Assembly (NCBI RefSeq): GCF_963678635.1
Contig: NC_087064.1
Span: 81,503,526 to 81,567,525 of the forward strand
Direction: 5' to 3'
DNA length: 64,000 nucleotides
Source of the DNA: Symsagittifera roscoffensis
Lineage: Eukaryota > Xenacoelomorpha > Acoela > Convolutidae
Shown here piece after piece: positions 53,370 through 63,991 of the stretch. The notes under the pieces are model-generated. The model saw only the letters and a list, made by a program, of their open reading frames with translations, was not told the DNA's origin and made no database searches. Every line of letters begins with the position of its first letter. Positions within the stretch are counted from its first letter, which is position 1. Made by a program: the position numbers and the translations under genes.

Positions 53370-54326
53370 ATGGACGATGCTGAAATTCAATCAAATCCTT
53401 TGGGTTTGTCTGAATTCGAAATGGATGATGAAGGTTGGCCTACTGACGAGGAGCTGGAAACTAGCTTTGAAATTCTCTCAAAAATGCCAAAAAAGAAATT
53501 GACGACCGATGATTTTGAAGTCGGCGCTCCTTTAGGGAGAGGAAAGTTCGGCCATGTGTACTTATGCCGTGAGGTGGTTTCAAAAGTGCCGGTAGCCGTG
53601 AAAGTTCTATTCAAATCCCAGTTGATGAGGTATGGAATGGAAAACCAACTCAGACGCGAAATTGAGATCCAAAAAAAGTTGAGCCATCCAAATATTCTTG
53701 AAATGTACACGTTTTTCTTCGATGATAAAAGAATTTATTTGGTGCTCGAGTTCTGCACGATTGGAGAGCTTTACAAAGAACTGAACAAAAGAGGACAGTT
53801 CAATGCGAAGGATACATGTACTGTTATTGGGCAAATAGCAGACGCACTTGATTACTGTCATCGAAATGACGTCATTCACAGGGACTTAAAACCAGAGAAT
53901 ATTCTTCTCGATGAGCACGAAGAAGGAAAAGGGTATTATGCGAAGTTGGCGGATTTTGGTTGGTCCATCCACTCCAAAAGTCACAGATCCACGTTGTGTG
54001 GAACCAAAGATTATTTACCCCCTGAACTGATTCACAAGAAAAAATATGACCACAAAGTTGACAATTGGTGTGTTGGCGTTTTGTGCTACGAGCTGATGTT
54101 CGGAGACACTCCGTTTCATCAAGCGAGTGACTCAGAGACAATGAGTAACATCACAAATGTTCAATATACCTTCCCTGCTCACTTCGAGAGTGGCGCGAAA
54201 CATTTGATCGGAAGTCTGTTGAAGTTCAATCCTAGCGAGAGACTTGATTTGGAAAAAGTAGTGTGCCATCCATGGATAAAAAGTAATGCTAGCAACCTCC
54301 CGGATGGAAGTTGGAGGTTAAAGTAA
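53370..54326 (+). CDS. Aurora-family serine/threonine kinase
   Basis: 318 codons in one exon. It phosphorylates mitotic substrates at centrosomes, spindle and centromeres. Seen: glycine loop GRGKFG (56-61), catalytic Lys78 (VAVKV), Glu97 of helix C (RREIEI), HRDLKPEN (170-177), DFGWSIHSKS (195-204), T-loop RSTLCGT with Thr208 (counterpart of Aurora A Thr288), DYLPPELI, DNWCVGVLCYELMFG and a C-terminal HPWIK. The DFGWS and TLCGTxDYLPPE signatures are Aurora-specific. The N-terminus before the kinase domain is only about 48 residues and acidic, shorter than Aurora A and closer to Aurora B/C or to single invertebrate Auroras. I cannot say A or B from sequence alone. DNW replaces the usual DLW and looks tolerable. 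The gene appears functional. Confidence 0.95.
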   Translation: MDDAEIQSNPLGLSEFEMDDEGWPTDEELETSFEILSKMPKKKLTTDDFEVGAPLGRGKFGHVYLCREVVSKVPVAVKVLFKSQLMRYGMENQLRREIEIQKKLSHPNILEMYTFFFDDKRIYLVLEFCTIGELYKELNKRGQFNAKDTCTVIGQIADALDYCHRNDVIHRDLKPENILLDEHEEGKGYYAKLADFGWSIHSKSHRSTLCGTKDYLPPELIHKKKYDHKVDNWCVGVLCYELMFGDTPFHQASDSETMSNITNVQYTFPAHFESGAKHLIGSLLKFNPSERLDLEKVVCHPWIKSNASNLPDGSWRLK

Positions 54327-54762
54327 AAACAAGCTAATATCAAAACTCCCGGAATCGCTTAAGCCGGCTAAAACTTTGGAGTGTATGAACATTTTAACTT
54401 TTTTGTGACTGTTGTGATTGATTTTGAAGTTGTTTTGGGGCATAATTGGGTTTGTAATTACATATGCTTTGTACAGTTTTGATTTTAGCATTTAGTATTT
54501 TAAAAATTGAGAGTTGTCTGGAATTTCACAGCTGTTTTGAGAATCTTCTTATCATATCTGTTCGTGAATTCGTTTTTAATCTTTTTGTAGAAAACCATGA
54601 AGGCTGGCACGAAAATTACCTGGAGCAGAAAAACAATATAATTGAGATCACCAGGGCTGGATTAAAGTTTTTTCGAATAGTTGGGTTTGATGCTTGATGT
54701 TTTTCTGAATGAGAATTAAAGTCATTTCTTTCATTTGGGCTTTTTTCGTTTTCCTTCTTTTT
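54327..54762. other. Aurora 3' flank
   Basis: Probable 3' UTR and spacer. An ATTAAA-containing GAGAATTAAAGTC lies at about 54712, followed by a T-rich stretch, and could be the poly(A) signal. The 77-codon frame at 54464-54697 has no domain. Confidence 0.4.
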
Positions 54763-55385
54763 TCCAACCTAAGTTAAGTCGCAAATATTGGTGTCAGTTA
54801 TGGAGAACCTTTACAGCTTTTTATAGCATGTGCTTTGACATTCGAATAGTAATAAGTTAGCACAGTTGATGCATTCTAGTTAATCAAATGAACCGAAAAA
54901 ATGATTTGTTTCAAACAACATAGCCTAAGTAAAAACTCGATTTCAGAAATTTTATAAGCTAATATATATCGCAATTTTTGAAATGCATAATTTGTACACA
55001 ATATGGTTTTATGCTTTGCGATTTTGTTACATGCAAAGTTAGTGTGGATGCCTTCAAATTGTTATATTCCAAATTATTACCTGCAAAGTTGAGTCTATTT
55101 GTATTTGGTGCCACTTTTGCTGAATCGCGTTGGCAATTTATCAGCATATGTAGCTGCTTTATTTGTGACTAGTGTTTTTCTGTTGTTAAGCTTGCGTGGC
55201 TGAGTGCATAGTGCGTGAGACTAAAATTCTCTTGATTGCAGTTGGTCGCAGATTCGAATTCTAAACGTAGACGAATTTTTACTAATTCGAGTATTTATAC
55301 TTTTTATTATTTCACTTGATAGAGCTGCTTATTGGTCGTGTTCTCACAAGTGGTTGCGAAGCGCAGCTTCGCCTCTGTAAAATTG
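54763..55385 (+). mobile_element. tRNA-derived modular repeat, longest copy
   Basis: Modules in order: TTTTTTCCAACCTAAG (54767) and CGCAAATATTGG; GGTGCCACTTTTGCTGAATC (55108); CTGCTTTATTTGTG (55152); tRNA-like head GCGTGGCTGAGTGCATAGTG to GCAGATTCGAATTCT (55193-55262); body GAATTTTTACTAATTCGAG, GAGCTGCTTATTGGTCGTGT; and hairpin tail TTGCGAAGCGCAGCTTCGCC then TCTGT (55355-55378). The copy at 47.6-47.9 kb has the same order up to the body. About 320 bp not present in that copy separate the first two modules here. Confidence 0.72.
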
Positions 55386-56486
55386 GTGTTATAGCATTTT
55401 GTATAAAACTCACCAAATGAAGCAAAAACATTTCTCGGCATAGTTTTGCAGAAATGTTTCCTTTTAAATTATTAATAATCAAAGTAATTTTCCAGATAGG
55501 GTGCTTTTCCATCTGTAAATTCAAGTGGCGAGCTTAAATTCGTCGCAAAACAAAATAGAAATGGATTTGAAAATGGCATTTGATTTTTAGTTCAAAAGTA
55601 GTTAATTTAGCTCGTTTAAGTTATTATTGACCCGTTTCTCTCAACTCGTGTCCGTTAGTCATCAATGGAGTTTCAATGCAAGTAGAACAGAATGTTTCGA
55701 TCAAATTAAGTTGAAAAAAATTGAAACTTCAAGAAAAACTTTCAAAACAATCCAATAAAAAATGTAGTTAACTTTTTCAAATCATTTTTTTTTCCAAAAC
55801 TCCTTTTCATATATTTTTGTTTAGGTCTGATAACTAAGGTGATTGAATACTAGACTGAATGATAATAACAGCTGTATAAACGTTTAAATTGAAAAAATAC
55901 ATACGTTTGTCTAATTGAATCTGAAACTCGAAAATATTCAGACCAATTTCAACCGACGCCGAGAGAATAATTTTTGAGGCTTGAATATGGTGATGCACTT
56001 GAATATCTAGAATATTTCCTTGAGGTAGTCGAAATTGGCTACAACATTGCACCCTATGCCAAAGTTCTTTCCCAGTCTTCGAGAATGGTCGGAACGATAA
56101 ACTTGGAAATAGTCTTGATTTAAGTTACAAAGTGATTAATATAGTTCTTAGGATTACATGTTGATACTGTGTTTTATAAAAGGTTAGTTATTTATTTTTA
56201 ACCAGTACAAATCAGTAGGTATCAAACTATAATGAAACTGAACGAAATCTATGGTGATACATTTTGCAGTTACAGCTAATAAAAAAAAACAATTTAAATC
56301 ATCACAAACATTAATATTCTGAAGTCTTATAAACAAAATGATTTTCTACTGAAGCTATTTAGTTGTTTCTTGTCTGCCCATACATTTTCAAGCTGAGAGG
56401 TTAAAGTTATTCAGAAAAAAAAATTCAGCGAAGCAAAACACTTTAAACGTTTTTTTTTTTTAAATCGAAGTTGGTTGATACAGTTT
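55386..56486. other. Non-coding AT-rich DNA
   Basis: No gene or repeat of the known families is recognised. Confidence 0.4.
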
Positions 56487-57060
56487 TTACCCTGGCGATA
56501 AGCAAGTGTAGTGCAGTCGGGTGCTAGACTTTTTTCCCACAAACAAACTTTGTTCACAGAATTATCTCCAATTTCAAGATCTCCTTGTTCAGCACGTTGC
56601 ACGTTTAACACCGAGTTATTTTGCCTAAAGTTAATGCGTAACTGGATCTACTCGTAAAAAAAATTCAGATAGAAATTGTTTTTTTTTTGTAAGCTTAATT
56701 GATTGCGTCCCAATTTTTGTCGGCTTACTTGCCGGAGTTTTTTTGAATTTTTTTTCAATTATTTATTAAATTCAATTCGAAGAAAGTAGCAATGAAAGAC
56801 TTTTTTATACACGTTTTTAAACACGCTTTTTGAACACATGTTTGTATGATTTTTTTTCGAATGCATGGTTTTTGAAAATAACTTTAAACTCAGCCAACCA
56901 TATGGCGCATAGGTCGTAGAGATAGCCCACTTGCTTGAGACGGTAAAGGCCTGTAGTTTGAATTCGACCGAGACCTGTTTTTTGCAAACTTGATTTTTTG
57001 TGCTAATTTGGGCTATCGTCCGTCTGCCTATTAATGTCGGCTTGATTCCCTGCAGCCCAA
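56487..57060 (+). mobile_element. tRNA-derived SINE copy with 5' module
   Basis: The 5' module is CCCTGGCGATAAGCAAGTG then TCGGGTGCTAGACTTTTTTC (56490). The tRNA-like head at 56898-56979 (CATAGGTCGTAGAGATAGCC; TAGTTTGAATTCGACC) is followed by AGACCTGTTTTTTGC and TAATGTCGGCTTG. Confidence 0.62.
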
Positions 57061-57420
57061 TTTTTTGTTGTTGATTTTACACCCATGCTTAGGACGACAG
57101 AGCCCAGGTGTTAGATTCCAGTTGGGACCTGTTTCTTTGCAAATTGAATACTTTCGGCTATTTTGTGTCTGCTTAGTTTTGCTGAATTAGTTCTCACAAA
57201 GGATATTTTGAAAGTTTGACTTCCTAGCATACGGAAAGCTCTTTGTTAAATTTATAATGATGCAGGGAATTTTTTCCGGATGTTTCGGGCTTTTTTGCAG
57301 AGTTTTTTCGACAAAAACAATTTTTTCAAGTTTTTTCATTTTTTTTCCATTTGATTTCAATCATAGACATTCATTTTTAATCGCAATTGGTGCGAAGCTC
57401 AGCTTCGCCTCTGTATTAAA
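57061..57420 (+). mobile_element. Partial SINE copy and hairpin tail
   Basis: A degenerate head (57085-57131) has TTAGATTCCAGTTGGGACC then TGTTTCTTTGCAAA and TGTGTCTGCTTAG, matching the body of the neighbouring copies. The hairpin tail GTGCGAAGCTCAGCTTCGCC then TCTGTATTAAA lies at 57390-57420. Confidence 0.5.
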
Positions 57421-57722
57421 GTTTCACACTGACTCCATACTTCGAGCATTCACTGGGTTCAATCCCTGGGGGACGTCCGCTACTAAACCCAACCCTAAGT
57501 TAGTTTACAGCTGTAATAGCAACTACAACATCATACAGCTCATCGGATACGTGATGATTCAAATTTAAAAAAATGTAACTGACCAGATTTTCTCAAAAAA
57601 AAAGTCAAATCATCAACTCAGAATGTTATTCAATAAACTGTTTAATGTTGTTATTTGTTATTAAAGCTGAACGCTCAAAGATCCGCTTTTGATACTGTTT
57701 CACAACATTTTTTTGTGCTTGA

Positions 57723-58200
57723 CCAACCCTAAAGGTTATTACAATCAGGTACTAGCGTTTTTTCCCGTGAACAAGCATTTTGTAGGAATAGTAAATTTCA
57801 ATACATGATCAATTTAGCTAGTAGATAGGTGCAGTCCGTTTCCGGGGTTATTATTGTTTTCAAATTGTTTTCTAAAAAAAAACCTGTTAAATCTTAATTT
57901 TTTTCGTGTTCGTCGTTTTCAGCCGAGTTTCTGTCGGTTCAATATCTTTTTTTTTGTTTAAATTGAATTTAATTATCTGGTACTGTTTGTTATCGGCTTA
58001 TTTTGAAAGAACAAACTTTTTTATTTTAGAGATTCGTTCATTATAATAACTTCAAATTCAATCAATTATCCAGCGCATCCGGGGTAGATGTAATAAATAC
58101 GATTGAGACGACAAAAGCTTGTGGTTCGAATCCAGTCTGAACTTGTTTTTTTTTTAACAAAAAAGTTTCTGCTTTTTCGGGCAATAGTCCGTTTTTTTTA
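57723..58200 (+). mobile_element. tRNA-derived SINE copy with 5' module
   Basis: A weaker 5' module (ACCAACCCTAAAGG then ACAATCAGGTACTAGCG, TTTTTTCCCGTGAACAAG) is followed by a head at 58068-58145 with a perfect B box GTGGTTCGAATCC and by TGAACTTGTTTTTTTTT and GGGCAATAGTCCG. The order matches the copies at 52.25 and 56.49 kb. Confidence 0.6.
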
Positions 58201-58323
58201 TTTTTTTACGTAGTTTCCGTTGCACGGACATTCTTAGACTCATGAACATTCAGCTTTCATCTAATTTTCTAAAGGACATTAGTGGAATTAATTTGAATTA
58301 ATTTGTTGCATTTTTAGATACAT

Positions 58324-58469
58324 TTTGAATCAAAATTTCAATGAACTGTTTTTGGCTTATGTTTTATAGCAGAACCATTTTATGTTGCGTAGTTTGAATC
58401 AAAATTTCAATGAACTGTTTTTGGCTTATGTTTTATCGCAGAACCATTTTATGTTGCGTAGTTTGAAAA
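58324..58469. repeat. 69-bp tandem duplication
   Basis: TTTGAATCAAAATTTCAATG then AACTGTTTTTGGCTTATG and AGAACCATTTTATGTTGCG repeat with period 69 and a single A/C difference. A third partial unit starts GTTTGAAA at about 58461. The near identity means a recent event. Confidence 0.9.
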
Positions 58470-58479
58470 TTTTTCTGAG

Positions 58480-59300
58480 TTGCTTTGGCAAATTTTTCAG
58501 TTTCCGATGAAATTTGTGGTTTTTCTCGACAACGTCCTCCCTGATTTTTAAAAGATGGCACCCATTAGAGGCCAGTTATTGCATTGTAAGTTTGGATTCT
58601 TCATAGTCTCTTCTAATCTTAGTCCACCTTCAAAGGCCTTCGAATTTTAACGTGTCAAAGGTTTGACTCAATTTCTCGGATTTTTTTCTCAGTGACTACC
58701 GTGTCAAATCTGAGATTGGGATTTCAATGGCAAGAACAGCCGTGGGAAGCTCTTTTACATACGCTGCTACGTCCTAATTTTATCAGAAAAAAGTTTTGGC
58801 CTCAAAAAGGTCATTTTTTGACATTTTGGTCTGTTTTTTGAATTTCTGGCTTATCTTGAACTAAGGGTTCAATCGAAAATCAGATTGTGGAAATCCTCCT
58901 GGCGTAAGCGGCTACGCTCCTAAATTTTTATGAAAACAAATGGTTTCGACAATCATCCCTGCATTAGAAAATTTGCGCCATTTTTTGTAATTAAAAACTA
59001 ATTGCCTAAGGAAAAGTTTTTTTTTACAGTTTTGACCGTGTTTTCGGAGGTTTTTGACTAATTGGAATTTTTTGACCTTTTGAAAAATAACCTTTTCAAT
59101 TTTAATATTAATGCTTCAATTGGAATAACAAATGTCTGATATCTCTGCTGGATATGTGGGGACACCCTTCTAAAACAAAGCTAGAGCCTTCGAAATTAAA
59201 TTTCTTATTTTTAGGACTGTTTTTCGGAAATCTTCCCTGACAAATCTGAGATTAAGATTTCAGCCGAAGAAATAGGTGGCGAGAATTTTGGATTTTTTTC
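58480..59300. repeat. Degenerate local repeats
   Basis: Blocks with AAATCTGAGATT followed by GATTTCA (58706, 59241) and related TACGCTGCTACGTCCTAA / AAGCGGCTACGCTCCTAA (58759, 58906) recur at roughly 150-200 bp spacing, each followed by a long T/A stretch. No coding signal. The family is not identified. Confidence 0.45.
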
Positions 59301-60230
59301 GACTAGTGGTTTTCTGTTTTGCCATCGAGAGAAATGTAGATCCTCCATTGATGAAAATGAGATTATTTGTTTAGCTTGTTCTTTCAGAAAAACAGTAAGC
59401 AAAAGAAGAGTAAGCAAAAATAATTCAGCTTTCGCATGGAAAATTTGTGAACTTTTAAAGAATTATTGTTTAACTGTTTAGTTAAACTATTTTGATACCT
59501 TGTTTCGCATGATTTCCACGACCATTTTTCCAGCTGTGGTATGGAAAGTTTTAAACATCAATAAATTATCACTTTTTATGAGTTGAAAAGTGTGCTGAAA
59601 GAGAAGACGCCACAAATTGCAATAAGCTGAACAACAAAAATAATCAAATTTTCTCAAAATAAACGGTCTATAAGAATAATTTTCATCATACTTTTTGAGT
59701 TATGGTTGATTTTTCTGATGTCACAGATTTCGTCTTGAAAGGTTTCATAATTATTTTTTTTCATCTTTTATCTGCATGTACTATTTGGTAACTTTTCAAC
59801 TCACTTTAAACAATATAAGCATGGGTAAACAAGGAAAAATTCAAACAACTATATTGCACGGAAATAGCAACTTTTTTTCATAAAAAAAATTCAACCAAGT
59901 ATGGGTTTTTTCACGCTTTAAAGAATGAAAAAAATAATGTCCTGTTCACATCAATTCAAACATTAAAGAATGCATTGCAAAACGATATCCAACCGATCTG
60001 ATTTTTTCAAATATCCAAATCAGCTTTATCCTATGTTTTTGCGCTCTTTAGAAGAACCTTTACCCCGGTCGAGCTAGTGATTGGCAATCACGTATGCTAA
60101 CTACTGTCTTATAGTGGCCTTGTAAAAATTACATATGTACTTGCTTTACTTTTGCCTTTTTTAAATACTTTCAGTTTTTTGCTAGGTAGAATTAACAACT
60201 TCCGCTTCCAAAGAAACTAGAACCAGAACG
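59301..60230. other. Non-coding AT-rich DNA
   Basis: No gene is seen. A short frame at 59211-59417 (minus) has no domain. Confidence 0.4.
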
Positions 60231-60239
60231 GGCTAGACG

Positions 60240-60568
60240 AGCGGTCGGGTATAATTTCGGTGATAGTCTTAAGATCTTAAGAACGTGCGACAATATCTTT
60301 TCCGTAATTTGGCGAGCTAATTTACGGAAAAGATCCGTTCCCGCGTATCTTTTCACAATGATACGAGCGCCGGAAAGTGATACGTTCCGGCGCTCAAAAA
60401 GAGTTAAATGGCATGCTCCTACAGAAGATAATAAGAAAACGGTGTGTGGTCAATTGAATCGCCACCCTAGATTTTGGGTGGCGATTCAATTGACCACCCA
60501 CCGTTTCCTAATAATCGTCGGTGGGAGCATGCTACTTAATTCTTTTTTGAGCGCCGGAACGTATCACT
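60240..60568. mobile_element. Foldback MITE: long near-perfect palindrome with satellite hairpins
   Basis: The main palindrome is 60376-60568 with arms of about 92 bp: AGTGATACGTTCCGGCGCTC inward to GTCAATTGAATCGCCACCC, mirrored by GGGTGGCGATTCAATTGAC out to GAGCGCCGGAACGTATCACT. Only about 6 bp separate the arms. The left end is preceded by a second GAGCGCCGGAA (60365-60375) that pairs with TTCCGGCGCTC. Further left, ATCTTTTCCGTAA/TTACGGAAAAGAT (60294-60334) and TTAAGATCTTAA form two more hairpins. There is no transposase. The 80-codon frame across it is a by-product of the palindrome. Confidence 0.8.
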
Positions 60569-62019
60569 CAACTATCGCTGCCAAATTGCGTTTACCTTAA
60601 ATGAGACTATGCAGATTATTTTGTGTGGGAAGTTTCTGTCTCCAGCATAAGAACAGAAACAAATTTTCTGTCCCAGTGAAAATTTCTTAGAGTCAAAAAA
60701 GCTACTAGACTACTTGGATTTTCAGAAACGTTAGTAGCGGACGGAGTTTGAGCAAACAATCGACCAAGCCCATGGTGGTTTTCAAGACCTCGCTAAACAT
60801 TGTCCTTGACTCTAAGATTGCCCAAAACACGCGCTTAAAACTGGTAACTTTTTGGCCCTTTTTCCGCCTTATTGTGGCGCACTAGTTGGTTTATAATTTT
60901 ACTGAGTGCCTTTGCGCACGAGCATTAATGCAGCCACTGCAATTCAAGTTTTGATGCAAAAGAAGCTTTTTTTTCCAGCTCGTACAGAGTTGGAGCTCTT
61001 GTCCGACTAAACTACCGAAGTTGTCACTCGCCTAGAGACGAGGCGGTCAGTAGATGTCGCATTCGATCTTCTGTCTATGTTTGAAACCTATTCAATAAAA
61101 TCTGCACAGGTCCTCAAACAAGAAAAATGAAACCCTCCAAGGTTGGTCAGAAGATCGAAAAATGTTTGCCTGAAACGGTCCGAAACATTCGATTTCGCTG
61201 TTTGAGAACGGCGGATCGCAGTAACCTAAAAGCTCTACTGGAAAAGCGGTTAGCGGTTTTCTTTAGCGCAATGAGTGTTGCTTTTATTTTTCCACAGCAT
61301 CCTAGAGCAAATCTCAACCAAAGAACAATAAACTGCTGATGAACGATAAAACGGTTATAAACGACGCATTGATGATCTTTTCTGTCTGAAGAAAGCTGAC
61401 GTACAATCATGTTAGTCCATGGCGATTATTCAAAATGATTAGGTGACAAATTTCGAAAGCGGTTGTGGAGAGACACTGAATACGACCGGTAGATCTTAAT
61501 AAATTAATTCTTCCAATAAAAAGCAATTATGACGATATACGGCTGATTTTTTCACTTGTTTTCCTGCAGCCAATAGCTTAAAGCTGACCAAGAATGACTC
61601 TAATTGAGAATTCCGCAACAACTTTTCTCTGTGATAGCATGTTCCGATCGGTCGATTATGGCCTTTTCGAGGTTCTGAGATGAAGATGTTTTTGTACGAG
61701 TCTCAATTTGTGAGCGACCCTGCGCTTTATCTTGGAAAAGCTTATGACTTTTCCTAAAGGAAGGCAAAATTCTTTGAACTTGCAATGCCTCCCTCAGATC
61801 GTACACGGAACGATCCAAGCTAATTTTCTGACTAAGTCCATTTTCCACTTTTTGGCTGCAAAAGCCAAACGAAATTTTCAAGAACGTAGGGTCATTGACG
61901 CAATACTTTGCTTCAGGGAGCCAGCAGTGACACAATTAGTTTCTGTGTTTGCAGGGTTGTCACCTCTCACTAAACCATTGGTCAACTGATTGGTCAGCTA
62001 GACGTTAGATTTTTTGAAA
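60569..62019. other. Mostly non-coding; possible continuation of BEL/Pao remains
   Basis: No clear gene. Minus-strand frames at 61147-61410 and 61600-61935 could be degenerate integrase-side pieces of the BEL/Pao element, but I see no diagnostic motif. TCAGATCGTACACGGA (61796) resembles TCAGATCGTAGACAGGA (62155), perhaps a local duplication. Confidence 0.3.
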
Positions 62020-62190
62020 TCAAAGGATTTTCATCGGGGCTATTCTTCCTTTGCCAAAGACGAACGCAACTTGATTTGCAGAAATGGCGTTTGTTGAGCG
62101 CGAAGGAATGCAACCGGACAGAAAATTTAATATCTTAACATCCAAATCCTGACTCAGATCGTAGACAGGAGCATTTAAGCAGATTTTCTG
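62020..62190 (-). pseudogene. BEL/Pao RNase H-like fragment
   Basis: In a frame different from the preceding piece: CIPSRSTNAISANQVAFVFG then KGRIAPMKIL. It corresponds to the YxR...FVxGKxRVAPLKxxTIPRLEL segment of BEL/Pao pol. A stop follows directly. Confidence 0.55.
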
Positions 62191-62276
62191 TAAGTCCCGT
62201 ACTTTGGTTTGAAAGACGTGTTTTGAGAGCAAAAGAATGCAACTGAAGGAATGAAAACAAAACATCCAATGAGCTA

Positions 62277-62516
62277 TTACCCAATTTGTGCTGTTAACGT
62301 AATCCACTGGAAAGTTGGAATAGCAACAAAGGATTGTAAACTGACCAAAAATTGGCAAATCCGAATGCCAATTGTCAAATCTTTGGTACCACTGTTTGGC
62401 TTGGCAGTAGATCGTCCCACTCGCCAAATATCTTCAAGTAATAGGCCGGTCTGCACTGTATACGAAGCGACAAGGCCTACTGGATCGAACACCAACGACG
62501 CAAACCTAAAACGAAC
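62277..62516 (-). pseudogene. BEL/Pao Pao-domain (peptidase A17-like) fragment
   Basis: It reads FRFASLVFDPVGLVASYTVQ, then TGLLLEDIWRVGRS, then ICQFLVSLQSFVAIPTFQW. This matches the characteristic SxxFDPLGLxxPxTxxxKxLLQxLWR...W...L...IPR block that follows the RT in BEL/Pao pol. The WDE part is lost. Confidence 0.75.
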
Positions 62517-63667
62517 CGCTGTGTAACAGAAGAGTCAAGTTCGCGGGTGACCTCTCTGCTCACAATCATCGTATCGATGACGTGGTCTCAATTAGAATCT
62601 AAGTTTTTTTTCAGCACTGGCTCTACTGGAATTTAGATTCTCCGTCAGATTTGGAAAACTGCTAGCAAACTGAGTGCGAATGAAGCCCCGTAACTTAAGT
62701 AGGTCAATCAAACTGCGATCTACTCTGAAAATCAATTTTGTGTTTTCCCGAAGCTGAGGCAGACACCTCTGCATTGTGCGGAGCGTGCTATTTTCGGTTC
62801 GAATCCGTTTTTCAGTCCTGAATGCTAACCGAGGTTTAGAAACTCTTTTTTAATTCGGAACGGATATCTGAAGGGTATTCGTTCTCGGGGCTTTTCGTCA
62901 GACGTTTTCAACAGTCTTCATTTGAATCAACGGAGCGTAAAAATTATCTGGGAGAAAAATCTGATCTTCAACCGAAATCATACTAACAGAGTAGTGGGTT
63001 CCTATAGAGCCAAGGTTTTTCTGAACATGTTTATCAGCTGCGGAAAAGGGATCAGCTTGTTTGAAAGTCTCATTCGGTTCAAGCTCATACCATTTTTTAC
63101 TTGCTTTGCAAGTGCTCCATCTTCAAGATTGCACTTGAAATTAATTGCCAGAACGAAAGCAGCTGATGAAAGCGGATCACTGAGGTTCTTGCCAATGGGC
63201 GTATGAACAACAGGAGGAGCATTTCAATTTTCTTCCTTAAAATTTTTCAAGTGGCTTGATAGCATGGAACACGTCGTGCCCCAATGTCATCTTACCGCAG
63301 TTGATCAACATGTTGTAGACAACTATTTTCCTTGACTGCAAATGCGGGAATTGATTTTGCAGAATGGGAGATTTTTGTTTTGGAACCATCCTTTTTACTT
63401 TCTCTAATGAACGGCGAAACGCTTAAATTTTATTCAATGTGATCAAATTCAACAAATTATTTCACTCTAATCTGCTCGTATGGGACATATTCTGTCGAGT
63501 TGAAATCATTCACTAGACTATTCAGTTTTTGACCATTTGCGAGGCTAACTGGGTCCCATGAGCGGGTAAAACAAAAGTCACATAATACCAGGGCAATAGT
63601 CAAGTCTGTGCTTAACATAAATTCTTAAAGAAGCACAGGAAGAAGTCTTGTGACTTTTTTTGTAGAA

Positions 63668-63991
63668 CTAAGGACTGGCAAATTTAGACCAGGAAGTCGC
63701 TTGTTTTGTTCGAATTCGGATAACCTGTTTTGTAGTAACTGTTGCCCTCTTTGCTGTCAAATCTTTTTCAGCATCATGTAACAAGTCATTGTAGGTGCCG
63801 GCTCTAGGGCACTTCCCAAAAATGTGATCTGCTTGCACGCTAGCGAAACACAATTTGCTTTGTGCGGGAAACAACCGATTGAGGTACGGTATTTTCTTAA
63901 AACACAATAGATTTCCACAAAGGATGTTAGCCATTTCATTCGAGACACGGAGCCTTTGTCTGCTTATCGTTTTTTTTTTGGCAGTTATCAC
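63668..63991 (-). pseudogene. BEL/Pao gag end with zinc knuckle
   Basis: Residues 48-61 of the minus frame read CFASVQADHIFGKC, i.e. C-x2-S-x4-H-x4-C: a CCHC knuckle with the second Cys changed to Ser. It is preceded by LCGNLLCFKKIPYLNRLFPA, in the place of the conserved region just before BEL/Pao knuckles. The Cys-to-Ser change fits decay. Confidence 0.6.

Noticed and set aside
54464-54697. 77-codon frame after the Aurora gene
   Set aside because: No domain and AT-driven composition; it lies in the probable 3' UTR/flank.
58068-58145. tRNA gene (plus strand)
   Set aside because: A perfect B box, but no paired acceptor stem; part of the modular repeat family.
60358-60600. 80-codon open frame
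   Set aside because: It runs through a near-perfect palindrome; the openness is a by-product of the repeat.
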